Assembly: GCA_947367255.1 (NCBI GenBank)
Contig: CANBCZ010000002.1
Location: 62,001 to 126,000, forward strand
Origin: an uncultured Alistipes sp.
Lineage (GTDB): Bacteria > Bacteroidota > Bacteroidia > Bacteroidales > Rikenellaceae
Length of the DNA stretch: 64,000 nt
Direction of reading: 5' to 3'
The position numbers and the translations under genes were made by a program. Below, piece by piece: positions 48,309-57,125 of this stretch. The notes beneath the pieces were generated by a model, which was not told where the DNA came from, searched no databases, and worked only from the letters and a program-made list of their open reading frames with translations. The first letter of the stretch is position 1, and every line of letters starts with the position of its first letter.

Positions 48309-49853
48309 TTAAAATATTACCGCTACATCGTCATAAGCAAAGTATGCAGGAACCGAAAGACCGTAGTCGCCTATCATATCCTCAGAGCCCTCCATATTGA
48401 ACGACACCTTGACAACCTTGCCAAGTACTGAGAGGTCCCACTTTGTCCACTCGGTAACAAACTGCTTACCCTTATTGAGCAGGTAGAACTCTGCCTTTGT
48501 CGGCTCGTTATCATCCTCGCTCTCAAATCCGTATGCAACAATCTTAAATGTCGATTCGTCACTAAGTACATATGTCGAACCGAAGCCCGCAGCCTGCAAC
48601 TGATTATAGACATAGGTAGTATTTGTAACCCACATGTGGTCAATTACACGAGCCTCGCCATCCCAAAAAGTGAGCGATGGCAGAGTGTTATTCATTCCAA
48701 AGCCAGAGTCGTAAGTGTCTATATAGCCGAAATGGGTATTGAAGTTTGTTCCGCTATGACCTCCCGTAACATTATATGCCTGCAAATCGTACATATAACT
48801 ACCCTCATTCTGCCAATCAGTACCAACATAGTTCGAGATACCCGCATGACCACCATAGAAGCCGAAATCGCCCGCTACCGGCTCGAACATCAGCTCTGTA
48901 TTGGTCTCATCGACCCACCAATAGCTGCCATGTCCTGAGCTCGCCTGCATACCGCTCGGGATAAACTCCGACCAGTAGTACTTATTGCTACCAAGCTCGA
49001 CATTGCCCTTGCAATCTGCATCCTCAAAGGTAAGCACACGCATCTGCGGCTCACTCTTCAAATCTGCCTTTGCAATTGTTGTTGCTACGCGCTGCACGGC
49101 ACCCGCCGTAAGGTCCTTTTTCGGGCTCCTCACTTCGGTAAATGTTGCACCGTCGGCAAAGGTATATACTATGGTAAGTTCTGTTCCGCCAACGGCTGAC
49201 GGCAGGGTCACCATCGCCGCAAAAACACCCTCATTTTCGGGCTTCAGAACAACACCCTCGCCAAAATTGAGCACTACCCTATTTGCGCCATTTACAACAT
49301 CAGCACACCACGCATCGTTTACATAGTCGTACTCTCTTTCTCCCGCGAGGCAAACACCATCCACAGCCGTAACAGAGATAGATACAAGCTTTTCAGAGAC
49401 ATCGCTACTTGTTGTATCGAACCAGATATACGATGTCTTATGCTCAAGCACAAATGTCTTGTATTCATCAGCAAGCGCATAACCAAAATCGCCATCGTTT
49501 CCCAAGTTTCCGTCGGCTGTCTGAGAGGCAAGAACTTTGGCATTTTTGTCACTACCCGTCATATTGTAAAATACGTGATAGTCACCAAATGTCGATGGCT
49601 CATTCTCCCACTTGAATTGCGCCGCTTTACAACGCTCAGCAATCGCCTTACTACGAACCGTTCCTAACCAAATATAGTCGCCAGCACTCCAAAAATATGG
49701 AATCTTGTCGGCGTCCGGAGTACCAAACTCTGTACGAGAATCGACCGCACTGTAACCTGTAAGTACAAACTCGTTGTTGTACTGCACATCCTCCACCTTG
49801 CTACAAGAGACTACCAGCGCCACTACAGCTAAAATTTCAAAAAACCTCTTCAT
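48309..49853 (-). CDS. btuH: BtuH-like (DUF4465) surface lipoprotein with fimbrillin-like N-terminal region
   Basis: Lipobox ALVVSCSK; SRTEFGTPDADKIPYFWSAGDYIWLG N-terminal motif; C-terminal HMWVTNTTYVYNQL...FYLLNKGKQFVTEWTKWDLSVLGKVVKVSFNMEGS...VPAYFAYDDV typical of DUF4465. Confidence 0.7.
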   Translation of the reverse strand: MKRFFEILAVVALVVSCSKVEDVQYNNEFVLTGYSAVDSRTEFGTPDADKIPYFWSAGDYIWLGTVRSKAIAERCKAAQFKWENEPSTFGDYHVFYNMTGSDKNAKVLASQTADGNLGNDGDFGYALADEYKTFVLEHKTSYIWFDTTSSDVSEKLVSISVTAVDGVCLAGEREYDYVNDAWCADVVNGANRVVLNFGEGVVLKPENEGVFAAMVTLPSAVGGTELTIVYTFADGATFTEVRSPKKDLTAGAVQRVATTIAKADLKSEPQMRVLTFEDADCKGNVELGSNKYYWSEFIPSGMQASSGHGSYWWVDETNTELMFEPVAGDFGFYGGHAGISNYVGTDWQNEGSYMYDLQAYNVTGGHSGTNFNTHFGYIDTYDSGFGMNNTLPSLTFWDGEARVIDHMWVTNTTYVYNQLQAAGFGSTYVLSDESTFKIVAYGFESEDDNEPTKAEFYLLNKGKQFVTEWTKWDLSVLGKVVKVSFNMEGSEDMIGDYGLSVPAYFAYDDVAVIF

Positions 49854-49866
49854 AATCACCTCCAAT

Positions 49867-49971
49867 CTACATATCGTCCCACTCTGCCGGCTTTTGTTGT
49901 GAAATAGCAAACCCGACCTCTGCTCGGATGACAGTAGTTTCGACTGTCGGCGACAAATACTTTTTCTTCAT
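49867..49971 (-). CDS. Unannotated 34-aa micro-protein B: MKKKYLSPTVETTVIRAEVGFAISQQKPAEWDDM
   Basis: Hand translation; absent from the ORF track; 13 nt upstream of the btuH-like start; same P-x11-GFA[VI]S ... WD[DE] pattern as the micro-ORF at 12683-12829. Confidence 0.7.
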   Translation of the reverse strand: MKKKYLSPTVETTVIRAEVGFAISQQKPAEWDDM

Positions 49972-50003
49972 AACCTGTAAAGAATTTGTAAAAGTTAATA
50001 AAT

Positions 50004-50036
50004 AAAAAACGCTGTAACCATCAGGATTACAGCGTT
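50004..50036 (-). terminator. Intrinsic terminator between cobalamin riboswitch and its operon (candidate expression platform)
   Basis: On minus strand: AACGCTGTAA-TCCTGATGG-TTACAGCGTT followed by TTTT; 10-bp perfect stem at 50008-50036. Confidence 0.7.
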
Positions 50037-50125
50037 ATATCAAAACTAACTCTTACGATTTGTGCACCAATCTGCCGGAGCTGTTCTGATCCCAACCCGT
50101 CATCCTGCAGGTTCAAAATCATATG

Positions 50126-50305
50126 GTGCAGAGGCAGGTCTTCTGACTTGTTCCGTTTGGAACGCCTTCCCGATTACTCAGTGGCTCATTGTCCAAACAT
50201 ACTCCCCTTCCGGGGATGGAACTTACAGCAGCAGGTACTGTTCCGGATTTCCACCGGATTTCCTTTTCACTTCAGTCGCTCGCACGACCAAAGAACCATC
50301 TGCAC
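50126..50305 (-). promoter_or_regulatory. Cobalamin riboswitch
   Basis: Minus strand: P1 GTGCAGA/TCTGCAC; AAAAGGAAATCCGGTGGAAATCCGGAACAGTACCTGCTGCTGTAAG; GAGCCACTGAGTAATCGGGAAGGC; AGTCAGAAGACCTGCC - conserved cobalamin core elements in correct order. Confidence 0.92.
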
Positions 50306-50307
50306 TG

Positions 50308-50315
50308 CAAAGGTA
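50308..50315 (-). promoter_or_regulatory. -7 box (TACCTTTG on minus strand) for the B12 operon
   Basis: Plus strand caaaggta, directly 5' of riboswitch P1; -33 element unclear. Confidence 0.5.
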
Positions 50316-50389
50316 TGTATTTTTTCTTTACGTTGTTCTCCCAAGCACCATTTTTCCTCCGATTTTCATAAGATTCGCCGTTTGCAACC

Positions 50390-50419
50390 TTTGAAATTAA
50401 ACTTTTCATACTATCTTTG
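50390..50419 (+). promoter_or_regulatory. Bacteroidetes-type promoter for the aryl-polyene-type cluster
   Basis: TTTG 50390-50393, 18-nt spacer, TATCTTTG 50412-50419; predicted 5' UTR about 85 nt. Confidence 0.5.
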
Positions 50420-50510
50420 CGAGTCGTTTGAACTATTCGACATAAAACTTTGTTTTATAGTTCGGACTAAACAGAGGTAAATATCGAAAAATCTGAGAGT
50501 GTATTAGGTT

Positions 50511-52022
50511 ATGATAATTAGCGACAAATTAAGCATAGACGAGGTTAAGGCGATTGTCGAGGAGGGCGAACTGGTCGAGATTGGTCAGGATGCCTGCACA
50601 AGCATCGAGCAGTGTTTCAACTTTCTCGAATCCTTCTCAAAGGACAAGGTAATATACGGCATCAACACCGGCTTTGGTCCTATGGCGCAGTGGCGCATTG
50701 ATGACAACCACCTCAACGAACTCCAATACAACATTATTCGCAGCCACTCGACAGGTGCAGGCGAGCCGTTGCCCGTGCAGTGCGTGCGTGCCGCGATGCT
50801 TGCGCGACTGATGACCTTTATGCAGGCTCACTCTGGCGTAAATATCCAGACCTGTGAGCTGCTTGTCGAGTTTCTCAATCGAGGCATCTATCCTGTTATC
50901 CCGCAGCACGGCAGCGTAGGTGCGAGTGGCGACTTGGTGCAGCTTGCACATATTGCCCTTGCTCTGATTGGCGAGGGTGAGGTATTCTACCAGGGTGTTC
51001 GTCGCAACACCTCCGAGGTATTTGCCGAGTTGGGCATAAAGCCGCTACAGATGTATGTCCGCGAGGGTCTTGCGGTAACAAACGGCACAGCGGTAATGAC
51101 CGGTATTGGACTTACAAACCTGCTCAACGCAAAGCGTCTGCTCGACTACTCGCTCAAAGCGTCAGTATTGATGAACGAGATTGCATCATCCTTCGACGAC
51201 CTTATGTCCGAGACCCTCAATGGTGTAAAGCGCCACTCGGGTCAGCAGTGCGTGGCGGCAAAGATGCGTGAGATTGCAACAGGCAGTCAGATGCTTCTCG
51301 ACCGCGAGCAGGAGCTTTACCACCGCAGCGAGGAGGATGTATTTGAGCACAAAGTACAGCCATACTACTCTCTGCGCTGCATTCCTCAGATTCTCGGACC
51401 TGTATGGGACACTGTAGAGAATGTCGAAAAGGTTCTTATCAACGAGCTCAACTCTGCCGATGATAACCCTATTGTCGATCCGCAGCACAAGACCGTAATC
51501 CACGGCGGAAACTTCCACGGCGACTATGTCTCATTCGAGATGGATAAGCTCAAAATTGCCGTGACAAAGATGACAATGCTTGCCGAGCGACAGATGAACT
51601 ACCTGTTCCACGACCGCATCAACGGCATCCTGCCTCCGTTTGTAAATCTCGGAGTGCTCGGTCTTAACTACGGTCTACAGGCGTCACAGTTTACTGCAAC
51701 CTCGACAACAGCAGAGTGCCAGACTCTCTCAAATCCGATGTATGTACACTCTATCCCGAACAACAACGACAATCAGGATATCGTATCGATGGGTACAAAC
51801 TCGGCACTTATCTGCCAACGAGTAATCGAGAACAGTTTCCAGGTGCTGGCAATACATATGATGGCACTTGTTCAAGCTGTAGATTGTCTGAAGATTGCCG
51901 ACCGACTTGCTCCGGCAACACACGAGCTCTATAATCAGGTTCGAGAGCTTGTGCCGCTCTTTGTGGAGGATACTCCGAAGTACAAGGAGATTGAGGCGGT
52001 AATGGCACTGCTCAAACGATAA
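50511..52022 (+). CDS. Aromatic amino acid ammonia-lyase (MIO enzyme), tyrosine ammonia-lyase-like
   Basis: MIO motif GSVGASGDLVQLAH; KVIYGINTGFGPMAQWRI...LQYNIIRSHSTGAGEPL; TATSTTAECQTLSNPMYVHSIPNNNDNQDIVSMGTNSA, closely resembling remembered Flavobacterium TAL. Confidence 0.82.
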   Translation: MIISDKLSIDEVKAIVEEGELVEIGQDACTSIEQCFNFLESFSKDKVIYGINTGFGPMAQWRIDDNHLNELQYNIIRSHSTGAGEPLPVQCVRAAMLARLMTFMQAHSGVNIQTCELLVEFLNRGIYPVIPQHGSVGASGDLVQLAHIALALIGEGEVFYQGVRRNTSEVFAELGIKPLQMYVREGLAVTNGTAVMTGIGLTNLLNAKRLLDYSLKASVLMNEIASSFDDLMSETLNGVKRHSGQQCVAAKMREIATGSQMLLDREQELYHRSEEDVFEHKVQPYYSLRCIPQILGPVWDTVENVEKVLINELNSADDNPIVDPQHKTVIHGGNFHGDYVSFEMDKLKIAVTKMTMLAERQMNYLFHDRINGILPPFVNLGVLGLNYGLQASQFTATSTTAECQTLSNPMYVHSIPNNNDNQDIVSMGTNSALICQRVIENSFQVLAIHMMALVQAVDCLKIADRLAPATHELYNQVRELVPLFVEDTPKYKEIEAVMALLKR

Positions 52023-52033
52023 GCTAAACGAAG

Positions 52034-52774
52034 ATGGAGAAGATGACAAAATATGCACTTGTAACCGGAGCCAGCCGAGGTATCGGTCGTGCCATTGCTC
52101 TTAAACTTGCAGAGCAGGGTTACTCAGTAATAATCAACTATGCCTCAAACAGTGCCGCTGCCGAGCAGACACTGAGCGATATTGTCGCCAATGGCGGCAC
52201 TGCCGAGCTGCTTCCGTTCGATGTAAGCAACGGCGAGGCAGTTGCCACAGCGCTGCAGCAGTGGAAGGAGAGTCACCCCGAGGAGTATATCTCGGTTGTG
52301 GTCAATAATGCCGGCATCCGCAAGGACAACCTAATGATGTGGATGGGTCCGAGCGATTGGCACAGCGTGGTTTCAACCTCGCTTGACGGCTTCTACAATG
52401 TCACACAGCCACTGCTCAAGGATATGCTTGTGAAGAAGTGGGGTCGCATTGTCAATGTGGCATCACTCTCGGGCATAAAGGGTATGCCGGGACAGACAAA
52501 CTACTCGGCGGCAAAGGGTGGTCTTATCGCTGCAACAAAGGCTCTGGCGCAGGAGGTTGCAAAGAAGAGGGTTACGGTAAATGCTGTCGCTCCGGGATTT
52601 ATCAAGAGTGATATGACAGCCGACCTGAACGAGGCGGAGCTGAAGAAGCTGGTACCTGCGGGTCGCTTTGGCGAGGCAGAGGAGGTTGCCGAGCTTGTGG
52701 CATTTCTGGTCTCTGATGCTGCGGCATACATCACCGGAGAGGTAATTTCAATAAACGGAGGAATCTACACCTAA
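52034..52774 (+). CDS. fabG: 3-oxoacyl-ACP reductase (FabG-like SDR)
   Basis: ALVTGASRGIGRAIALKLAEQG; VVNNAGIRKDNL; YSAAKGGLIAATKALAQE. Confidence 0.88.
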   Translation: MEKMTKYALVTGASRGIGRAIALKLAEQGYSVIINYASNSAAAEQTLSDIVANGGTAELLPFDVSNGEAVATALQQWKESHPEEYISVVVNNAGIRKDNLMMWMGPSDWHSVVSTSLDGFYNVTQPLLKDMLVKKWGRIVNVASLSGIKGMPGQTNYSAAKGGLIAATKALAQEVAKKRVTVNAVAPGFIKSDMTADLNEAELKKLVPAGRFGEAEEVAELVAFLVSDAAAYITGEVISINGGIYT

Positions 52775-52776
52775 AT

Positions 52777-54000
52777 ATGGCAAACAGAGTTGTAATTACG
52801 GGAATGGGTATCTATTCCTGCATCGGAAAGAACAAGGAGGAGGTCAAGACCTCGCTTTTTGAGGGTAAGTCGGGTATCGGTATTGCACCTGACAGAAAAG
52901 AGATGGGCTATCGCTCCTCTCTTTGTGGCATTTTAGAGAAGCCTAATTTGAAGGGGTTACTCGACCGCAGACAGCGTCTATGCCTCTCGGAGCACGGACA
53001 GTATGCCTATTTGGCAACATCGGAGGCACTTGCAGAGGCGGGTATCGACAACGACTTTCTGCAGCAACACGAGGTGGGTATCCTCTATGGTAACGACAGT
53101 AGTGCCGAGGCGGTAATCTCCGGTGTGGATATTATTCGAGAGAAGAAGAACACTATCCTTGTGGGTTCGGGAAACATCTTCCAGTCGATGAACTCGACAA
53201 TCACAATGAACCTCGCCACAATCTTCAACCTGCGCGGTATCAACTTCACCGTTTCGGGAGCCTGCGCAAGTGGTTCGCACGCTATCGGTATGGGCTATAT
53301 GCTTATCAAGCAGGGTTTGCAGGAGTGTGTTATCTGCGGAGGTGCAGAGGAGGTGAACAAGTACTCTGTGGGCAACTTCGATGCCCTCAATGCCTTCTCG
53401 GTTCGCGAAGATGAGCCGACAAAGGCTTCTCGTCCATTTGACAAGAACAGAGATGGTCTTGTACCGAGCGGAGGTGCAGCAACGGTCATTCTCGAGAGCT
53501 ACGAGTCGGCAGTGCGTCGCGGTGCGACAATCTTAGGTGAGGTTATCGGCTACGGTTTCTCGTCTAACGGCGACCATATCTCTGTACCGAATGTAGATGG
53601 CCCGAAGCGCTCACTTCAGATGGCTATTCGCGATGCAGGCATTGCTATCGAGCAGATACAGTATGTCAATGCCCACGCAACATCGACCCCTATCGGCGAT
53701 ATGAACGAGGCGAGGGCTATTGCAGAGGTATTCGGTGAGTGCAAACCTTACGTGGCATCGACAAAGTCGTTTACCGGTCACGAGATGTGGATGGCAGGTG
53801 CCAGCGAGGTTATCTACTCGATGCTGATGATGCAGAACAACTTTATCGCGCCAAACCTCAACTTTGAGGAGCCGGACGAGGCGTCAGCAAATATCAACAT
53901 CCCGAAGGAGAGGGTCGATATGGAGTTTGACACCTTCCTGAGTAACTCCTTCGGCTTTGGTGGCACCAACTCGACACTGATTATCCGAAAATTCAAATAA
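52777..54000 (+). CDS. Beta-ketoacyl-ACP synthase (KAS)
   Basis: VSGACASGSHAIG (Cys), NAHATSTPIGD (His), KSFTGHEMWMAGASE (His), NSFGFGGTNSTLI. Confidence 0.88.
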   Translation: MANRVVITGMGIYSCIGKNKEEVKTSLFEGKSGIGIAPDRKEMGYRSSLCGILEKPNLKGLLDRRQRLCLSEHGQYAYLATSEALAEAGIDNDFLQQHEVGILYGNDSSAEAVISGVDIIREKKNTILVGSGNIFQSMNSTITMNLATIFNLRGINFTVSGACASGSHAIGMGYMLIKQGLQECVICGGAEEVNKYSVGNFDALNAFSVREDEPTKASRPFDKNRDGLVPSGGAATVILESYESAVRRGATILGEVIGYGFSSNGDHISVPNVDGPKRSLQMAIRDAGIAIEQIQYVNAHATSTPIGDMNEARAIAEVFGECKPYVASTKSFTGHEMWMAGASEVIYSMLMMQNNFIAPNLNFEEPDEASANINIPKERVDMEFDTFLSNSFGFGGTNSTLIIRKFK

Positions 54001-54023
54001 CAAGCATAAAAAACAGAACAATT

Positions 54024-54269
54024 ATGACTATTGAACAGATTATCGAAAAGGCAACAGAGGTACTTGCAGAGGAGTTTGAGATCGATGCTGCGGAGATTAC
54101 CCCCGAGGCATCGCTCAAGGAGACCCTTGGTCTTGACAGCCTCGACCTGGTAGATGTTGTGGTACTTGTAGACAACCACTTCGGCGTTACACTCACAGGT
54201 CCGGACTTTGTCGGCGTTGTAACATTTGCACAGTTCTACGAGCTTCTCAACCGCAAGATCAATGGCTAA
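54024..54269 (+). CDS. Acyl carrier protein
   Basis: LGLDSLDLVDVVVLVDNHFGV phosphopantetheine motif; 81 aa. Confidence 0.9.
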   Translation: MTIEQIIEKATEVLAEEFEIDAAEITPEASLKETLGLDSLDLVDVVVLVDNHFGVTLTGPDFVGVVTFAQFYELLNRKING

Positions 54270-55158
54270 CAGTGAGAAAAAGGGGTGGAGCGGCAAATCC
54301 CGCGGCGGTAAGTTCGGACATCAGTTCTTTGTCTGGACAGTTCGCCTGTTAGGGGTGCGCTGCGCCTATGTTTTTCTTGCATTTATAGTCATCTACTTCA
54401 TCCCTTTCGCGCCAAAAGCCACAAAGGCTATATGGTACTACAACCGAAGGCGCAGAGGTCTCGGCTTTTTTGCGTCAATAAAGGAGCTATACTGCCACTA
54501 CTTCGTCTTCGGTCAGACGCTGATCGACAAAATTGCGATGAAGGGCGGACTTACAGAGCGTTACAACTACAAGTTCGACAACTACGACCGCTTCCTCGAG
54601 ATTCTCAATAGCGGTCAGGGCGTGGTAATGATTGGCGCACATATCGGCTGCTGGGAGGCAGGTGCAGGATTCTTCGGCGGCTACGGAAAGAGGATAAATA
54701 TCGTTATGCTCGATGCAGAGCACAAGCAGATCAAGGAGGTGCTTGACGAAAATGCCTGCAGCGAGAATAACTACAAGATTATCCCACTCAATCAGGATAT
54801 TATCGAGGCTATGGTGCAGATAAAGATTGCCCTCAACAATGGTGAGTATATCTGCTTCAACGGCGACAGGTATATGGCTGAGGATAACTTGACAAAGGTC
54901 GAGTTTTTGGGCGCGGAGGCACAACTGCCTACCGGTCCGTTCAAAATTGCCACAAAGTGCAGGGTGCCGATAGTCTTCTACTACGCTATGCGCGAGTCGG
55001 GCTGCAGCTACCGATTTATCTTCGAGGAGCCGGTAATGGAGAAGAGGGGCTCTATAGAGAGTCTTGTCGAGCAGTACAGAGCATCATTGGAGAGGGTTGT
55101 TACAAAGTACCCTCGCCAGTGGTTCAACTTTTACGATTTTTGGAGAACAAAAAATTAG
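54262..55158 (+). CDS. LpxL/HtrB-like lysophospholipid acyltransferase
   Basis: N-terminal hydrophobic segment; GQGVVMIGAHIGCWEAGAGFFGGYGKRINIVML; internal ATG 54262 overlapping ACP stop. Confidence 0.75.
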   Translation: MANSEKKGWSGKSRGGKFGHQFFVWTVRLLGVRCAYVFLAFIVIYFIPFAPKATKAIWYYNRRRRGLGFFASIKELYCHYFVFGQTLIDKIAMKGGLTERYNYKFDNYDRFLEILNSGQGVVMIGAHIGCWEAGAGFFGGYGKRINIVMLDAEHKQIKEVLDENACSENNYKIIPLNQDIIEAMVQIKIALNNGEYICFNGDRYMAEDNLTKVEFLGAEAQLPTGPFKIATKCRVPIVFYYAMRESGCSYRFIFEEPVMEKRGSIESLVEQYRASLERVVTKYPRQWFNFYDFWRTKN

Positions 55159-55167
55159 GAATAAACA

Positions 55168-56268
55168 ATGAAACTGACACAACCGCTTGCAGATGTCTAT
55201 TGCAAGGAGCAGAAAAGTGCACTTGAGGCACAGCGTCTGGCGCAGGAGATAGCCTTTGCACCGATGGTATTTCAGGTATCGCGTCTGATGGTAAAGTTCG
55301 GCATTCTGGAGTACCTCTCCAATAACCGCCAGGGCTCCACTCAGGCAGAGATTGTAGAGCATACGGGGCTCTCAAACTACGCCGTGCAGTGTCTGCTCGA
55401 GGCGTCGCTCTCTATCGGTACGGTACTGACAAAGGATGATAAGTACACCATCTCCAAGGCGGGCTGGTTTCTTCTCAACGACCCGATGGCTAAGGCAAAT
55501 ATGGACTTCAACCACGATGTGAACTACCTGGGTCTGTTCCACCTTGAGCAGGCACTTACCGAGGGCAAACCTGCCGGACTGAAGGTCTTTGGTGATTGGC
55601 CGACAATCTACGAAGGTCTGTCGAGTCTGCCCGAGCAGGTGCAGAAGAGTTGGTTTGGTTTCGACCACTTCTACTCTGACGGCTCGTTTGGCGAGGCACT
55701 GAAGATTATCTTCGATGGCGAGAAGAAGGTGCGCCGTCTGCTCGATGTAGGTGGCAATACAGGTCGTTGGGCTATGCAGTGCGTGGGTTACAACGAGGAT
55801 GTCGAGGTGACAATTATGGATCTGCCACAGCAGTTGGAGATGATGCGCCAGCAGACAGCAGGCAAAAAGGGCGCCGAGCGTATTCACGGCTATGGCTGCA
55901 ACCTGCTGGATGAGAGTGTCAAGTTCCCCACACCCGCTTTCGACGTGATTTGGATGAGTCAGTTCCTCGACTGCTTCTCAGAGCAGGAGGTGACAAGCAT
56001 CTGCCGTCGTGCTGCCGAGTCTATGGACAGCAACTCGCGCCTCTACATAATGGAGACCTTCTGGGATCGTCAGAGATTTGAGACTGCAGCATACTGCCTC
56101 ACACTTACAAGCATCTACTTTACCGCTCTTGCAAATGGCAACAGCAAGATGTACCACTCCGACGATATGGAGCGCTGCGTAAATGCGGCGGGTCTTGAGG
56201 TCGAGCAGATTGTAGATGGTCTTGGACTGGGTCACTCAATAATGATTTGTAAGAGACGAAATGGATAG
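55168..56268 (+). CDS. SAM-dependent O-methyltransferase (winged-helix plus methyltransferase domain)
   Basis: N-terminal dimerisation/wHTH; RRLLDVGGNTGRWAMQCV; VTIMDLPQQLEMMRQQ; FDVIWMSQFLDCFSEQE. Confidence 0.8.
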   Translation: MKLTQPLADVYCKEQKSALEAQRLAQEIAFAPMVFQVSRLMVKFGILEYLSNNRQGSTQAEIVEHTGLSNYAVQCLLEASLSIGTVLTKDDKYTISKAGWFLLNDPMAKANMDFNHDVNYLGLFHLEQALTEGKPAGLKVFGDWPTIYEGLSSLPEQVQKSWFGFDHFYSDGSFGEALKIIFDGEKKVRRLLDVGGNTGRWAMQCVGYNEDVEVTIMDLPQQLEMMRQQTAGKKGAERIHGYGCNLLDESVKFPTPAFDVIWMSQFLDCFSEQEVTSICRRAAESMDSNSRLYIMETFWDRQRFETAAYCLTLTSIYFTALANGNSKMYHSDDMERCVNAAGLEVEQIVDGLGLGHSIMICKRRNG

Positions 56269-56680
56269 CAATATTCTCGATCTGATACCGCAGAGGGCAC
56301 CGATTGTAATGGTGGACGAGCTGCTTGACGTATACGGAATAGTGTCAAGGAGTCGTTTTACTATACGAGAGGAGAATATCTTTATGGATAACGGCATACT
56401 CTCGGAGTGCGGACTTATTGAACATATCGCACAGTCGGCTGCAGCACGTGTAGGTTATATCTTCAAGAGCAAAAACCAGCCGATACCTATCGGGTACATC
56501 GGGTCGGTAAACAACTTCTCGATATCCGAGCATCCTCGCCTCGGCGATACTATAATAACCACTATCGAGGTTGTTCAGGAGGTGTTCAATGTCACACTGA
56601 TCGAGGCGCACTGCACTGTGGAGGAGAGAGAGATTGCATCTTGTAGAATGAAGATATTTTTGGAGAGCAATGAAGCGTAA
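56261..56680 (+). CDS. Hotdog-fold 3-hydroxyacyl-ACP dehydratase, ApeP/FabZ-like
   Basis: DLIPQRAPIVMVDELLDV...ECGLIEHIAQSAAARVGYIF. Confidence 0.7.
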   Translation: MDSNILDLIPQRAPIVMVDELLDVYGIVSRSRFTIREENIFMDNGILSECGLIEHIAQSAAARVGYIFKSKNQPIPIGYIGSVNNFSISEHPRLGDTIITTIEVVQEVFNVTLIEAHCTVEEREIASCRMKIFLESNEA

Positions 56681-57125
56681 TCGTAAAATAGGCAGTCAGA
56701 CCCCTGCACTGACAACAACTACCCACACAACCGTTCGATTTAGCGAGGTCGATTCGATGCAGGTTGTATGGCACGGAGAGTATGTCCGTTACTTTGAGGA
56801 TGGCAGGGAGGCTTTCGGCAGAGAGTATCCGGGTCTTGGATATCTGGACTTCTATGCCAACGGCTATACCGCCCCTATTGTCGATATGCAGTTGCAGTAT
56901 ATCTCGCCACTTACAGTAAACGATGTGGCGGTTATCGAGACTCGTTATATGGATAACGCTGCTGCTAAGCTCTGCTTTGAGTACATCGTTCGCCGTCAGA
57001 GTGACGGAGCATTGGTTGCTCGTGGCAGCTCTGTGCAGGTCTTTGTGGACAGCGAGGGTAATATGGTGTTGAACAATCCCCCTTTTTATGAGGAGTGGAA
57101 GAACAAATGGCTGACAAAAGAGTAG
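56670..57125 (+). CDS. Acyl-CoA/ACP thioesterase, 4-hydroxybenzoyl-CoA thioesterase-like
   Basis: VRFSEVDSMQVVWHGEYVRYFEDGREAFGREY. Confidence 0.8.
   Translation: MKRNRKIGSQTPALTTTTHTTVRFSEVDSMQVVWHGEYVRYFEDGREAFGREYPGLGYLDFYANGYTAPIVDMQLQYISPLTVNDVAVIETRYMDNAAAKLCFEYIVRRQSDGALVARGSSVQVFVDSEGNMVLNNPPFYEEWKNKWLTKE

Noticed and set aside
50126-50305. Riboswitch controlling the polyene-type cluster
   Set aside because: The aptamer motifs read only on the minus strand, so it controls the B12 operon, not the plus-strand cluster.
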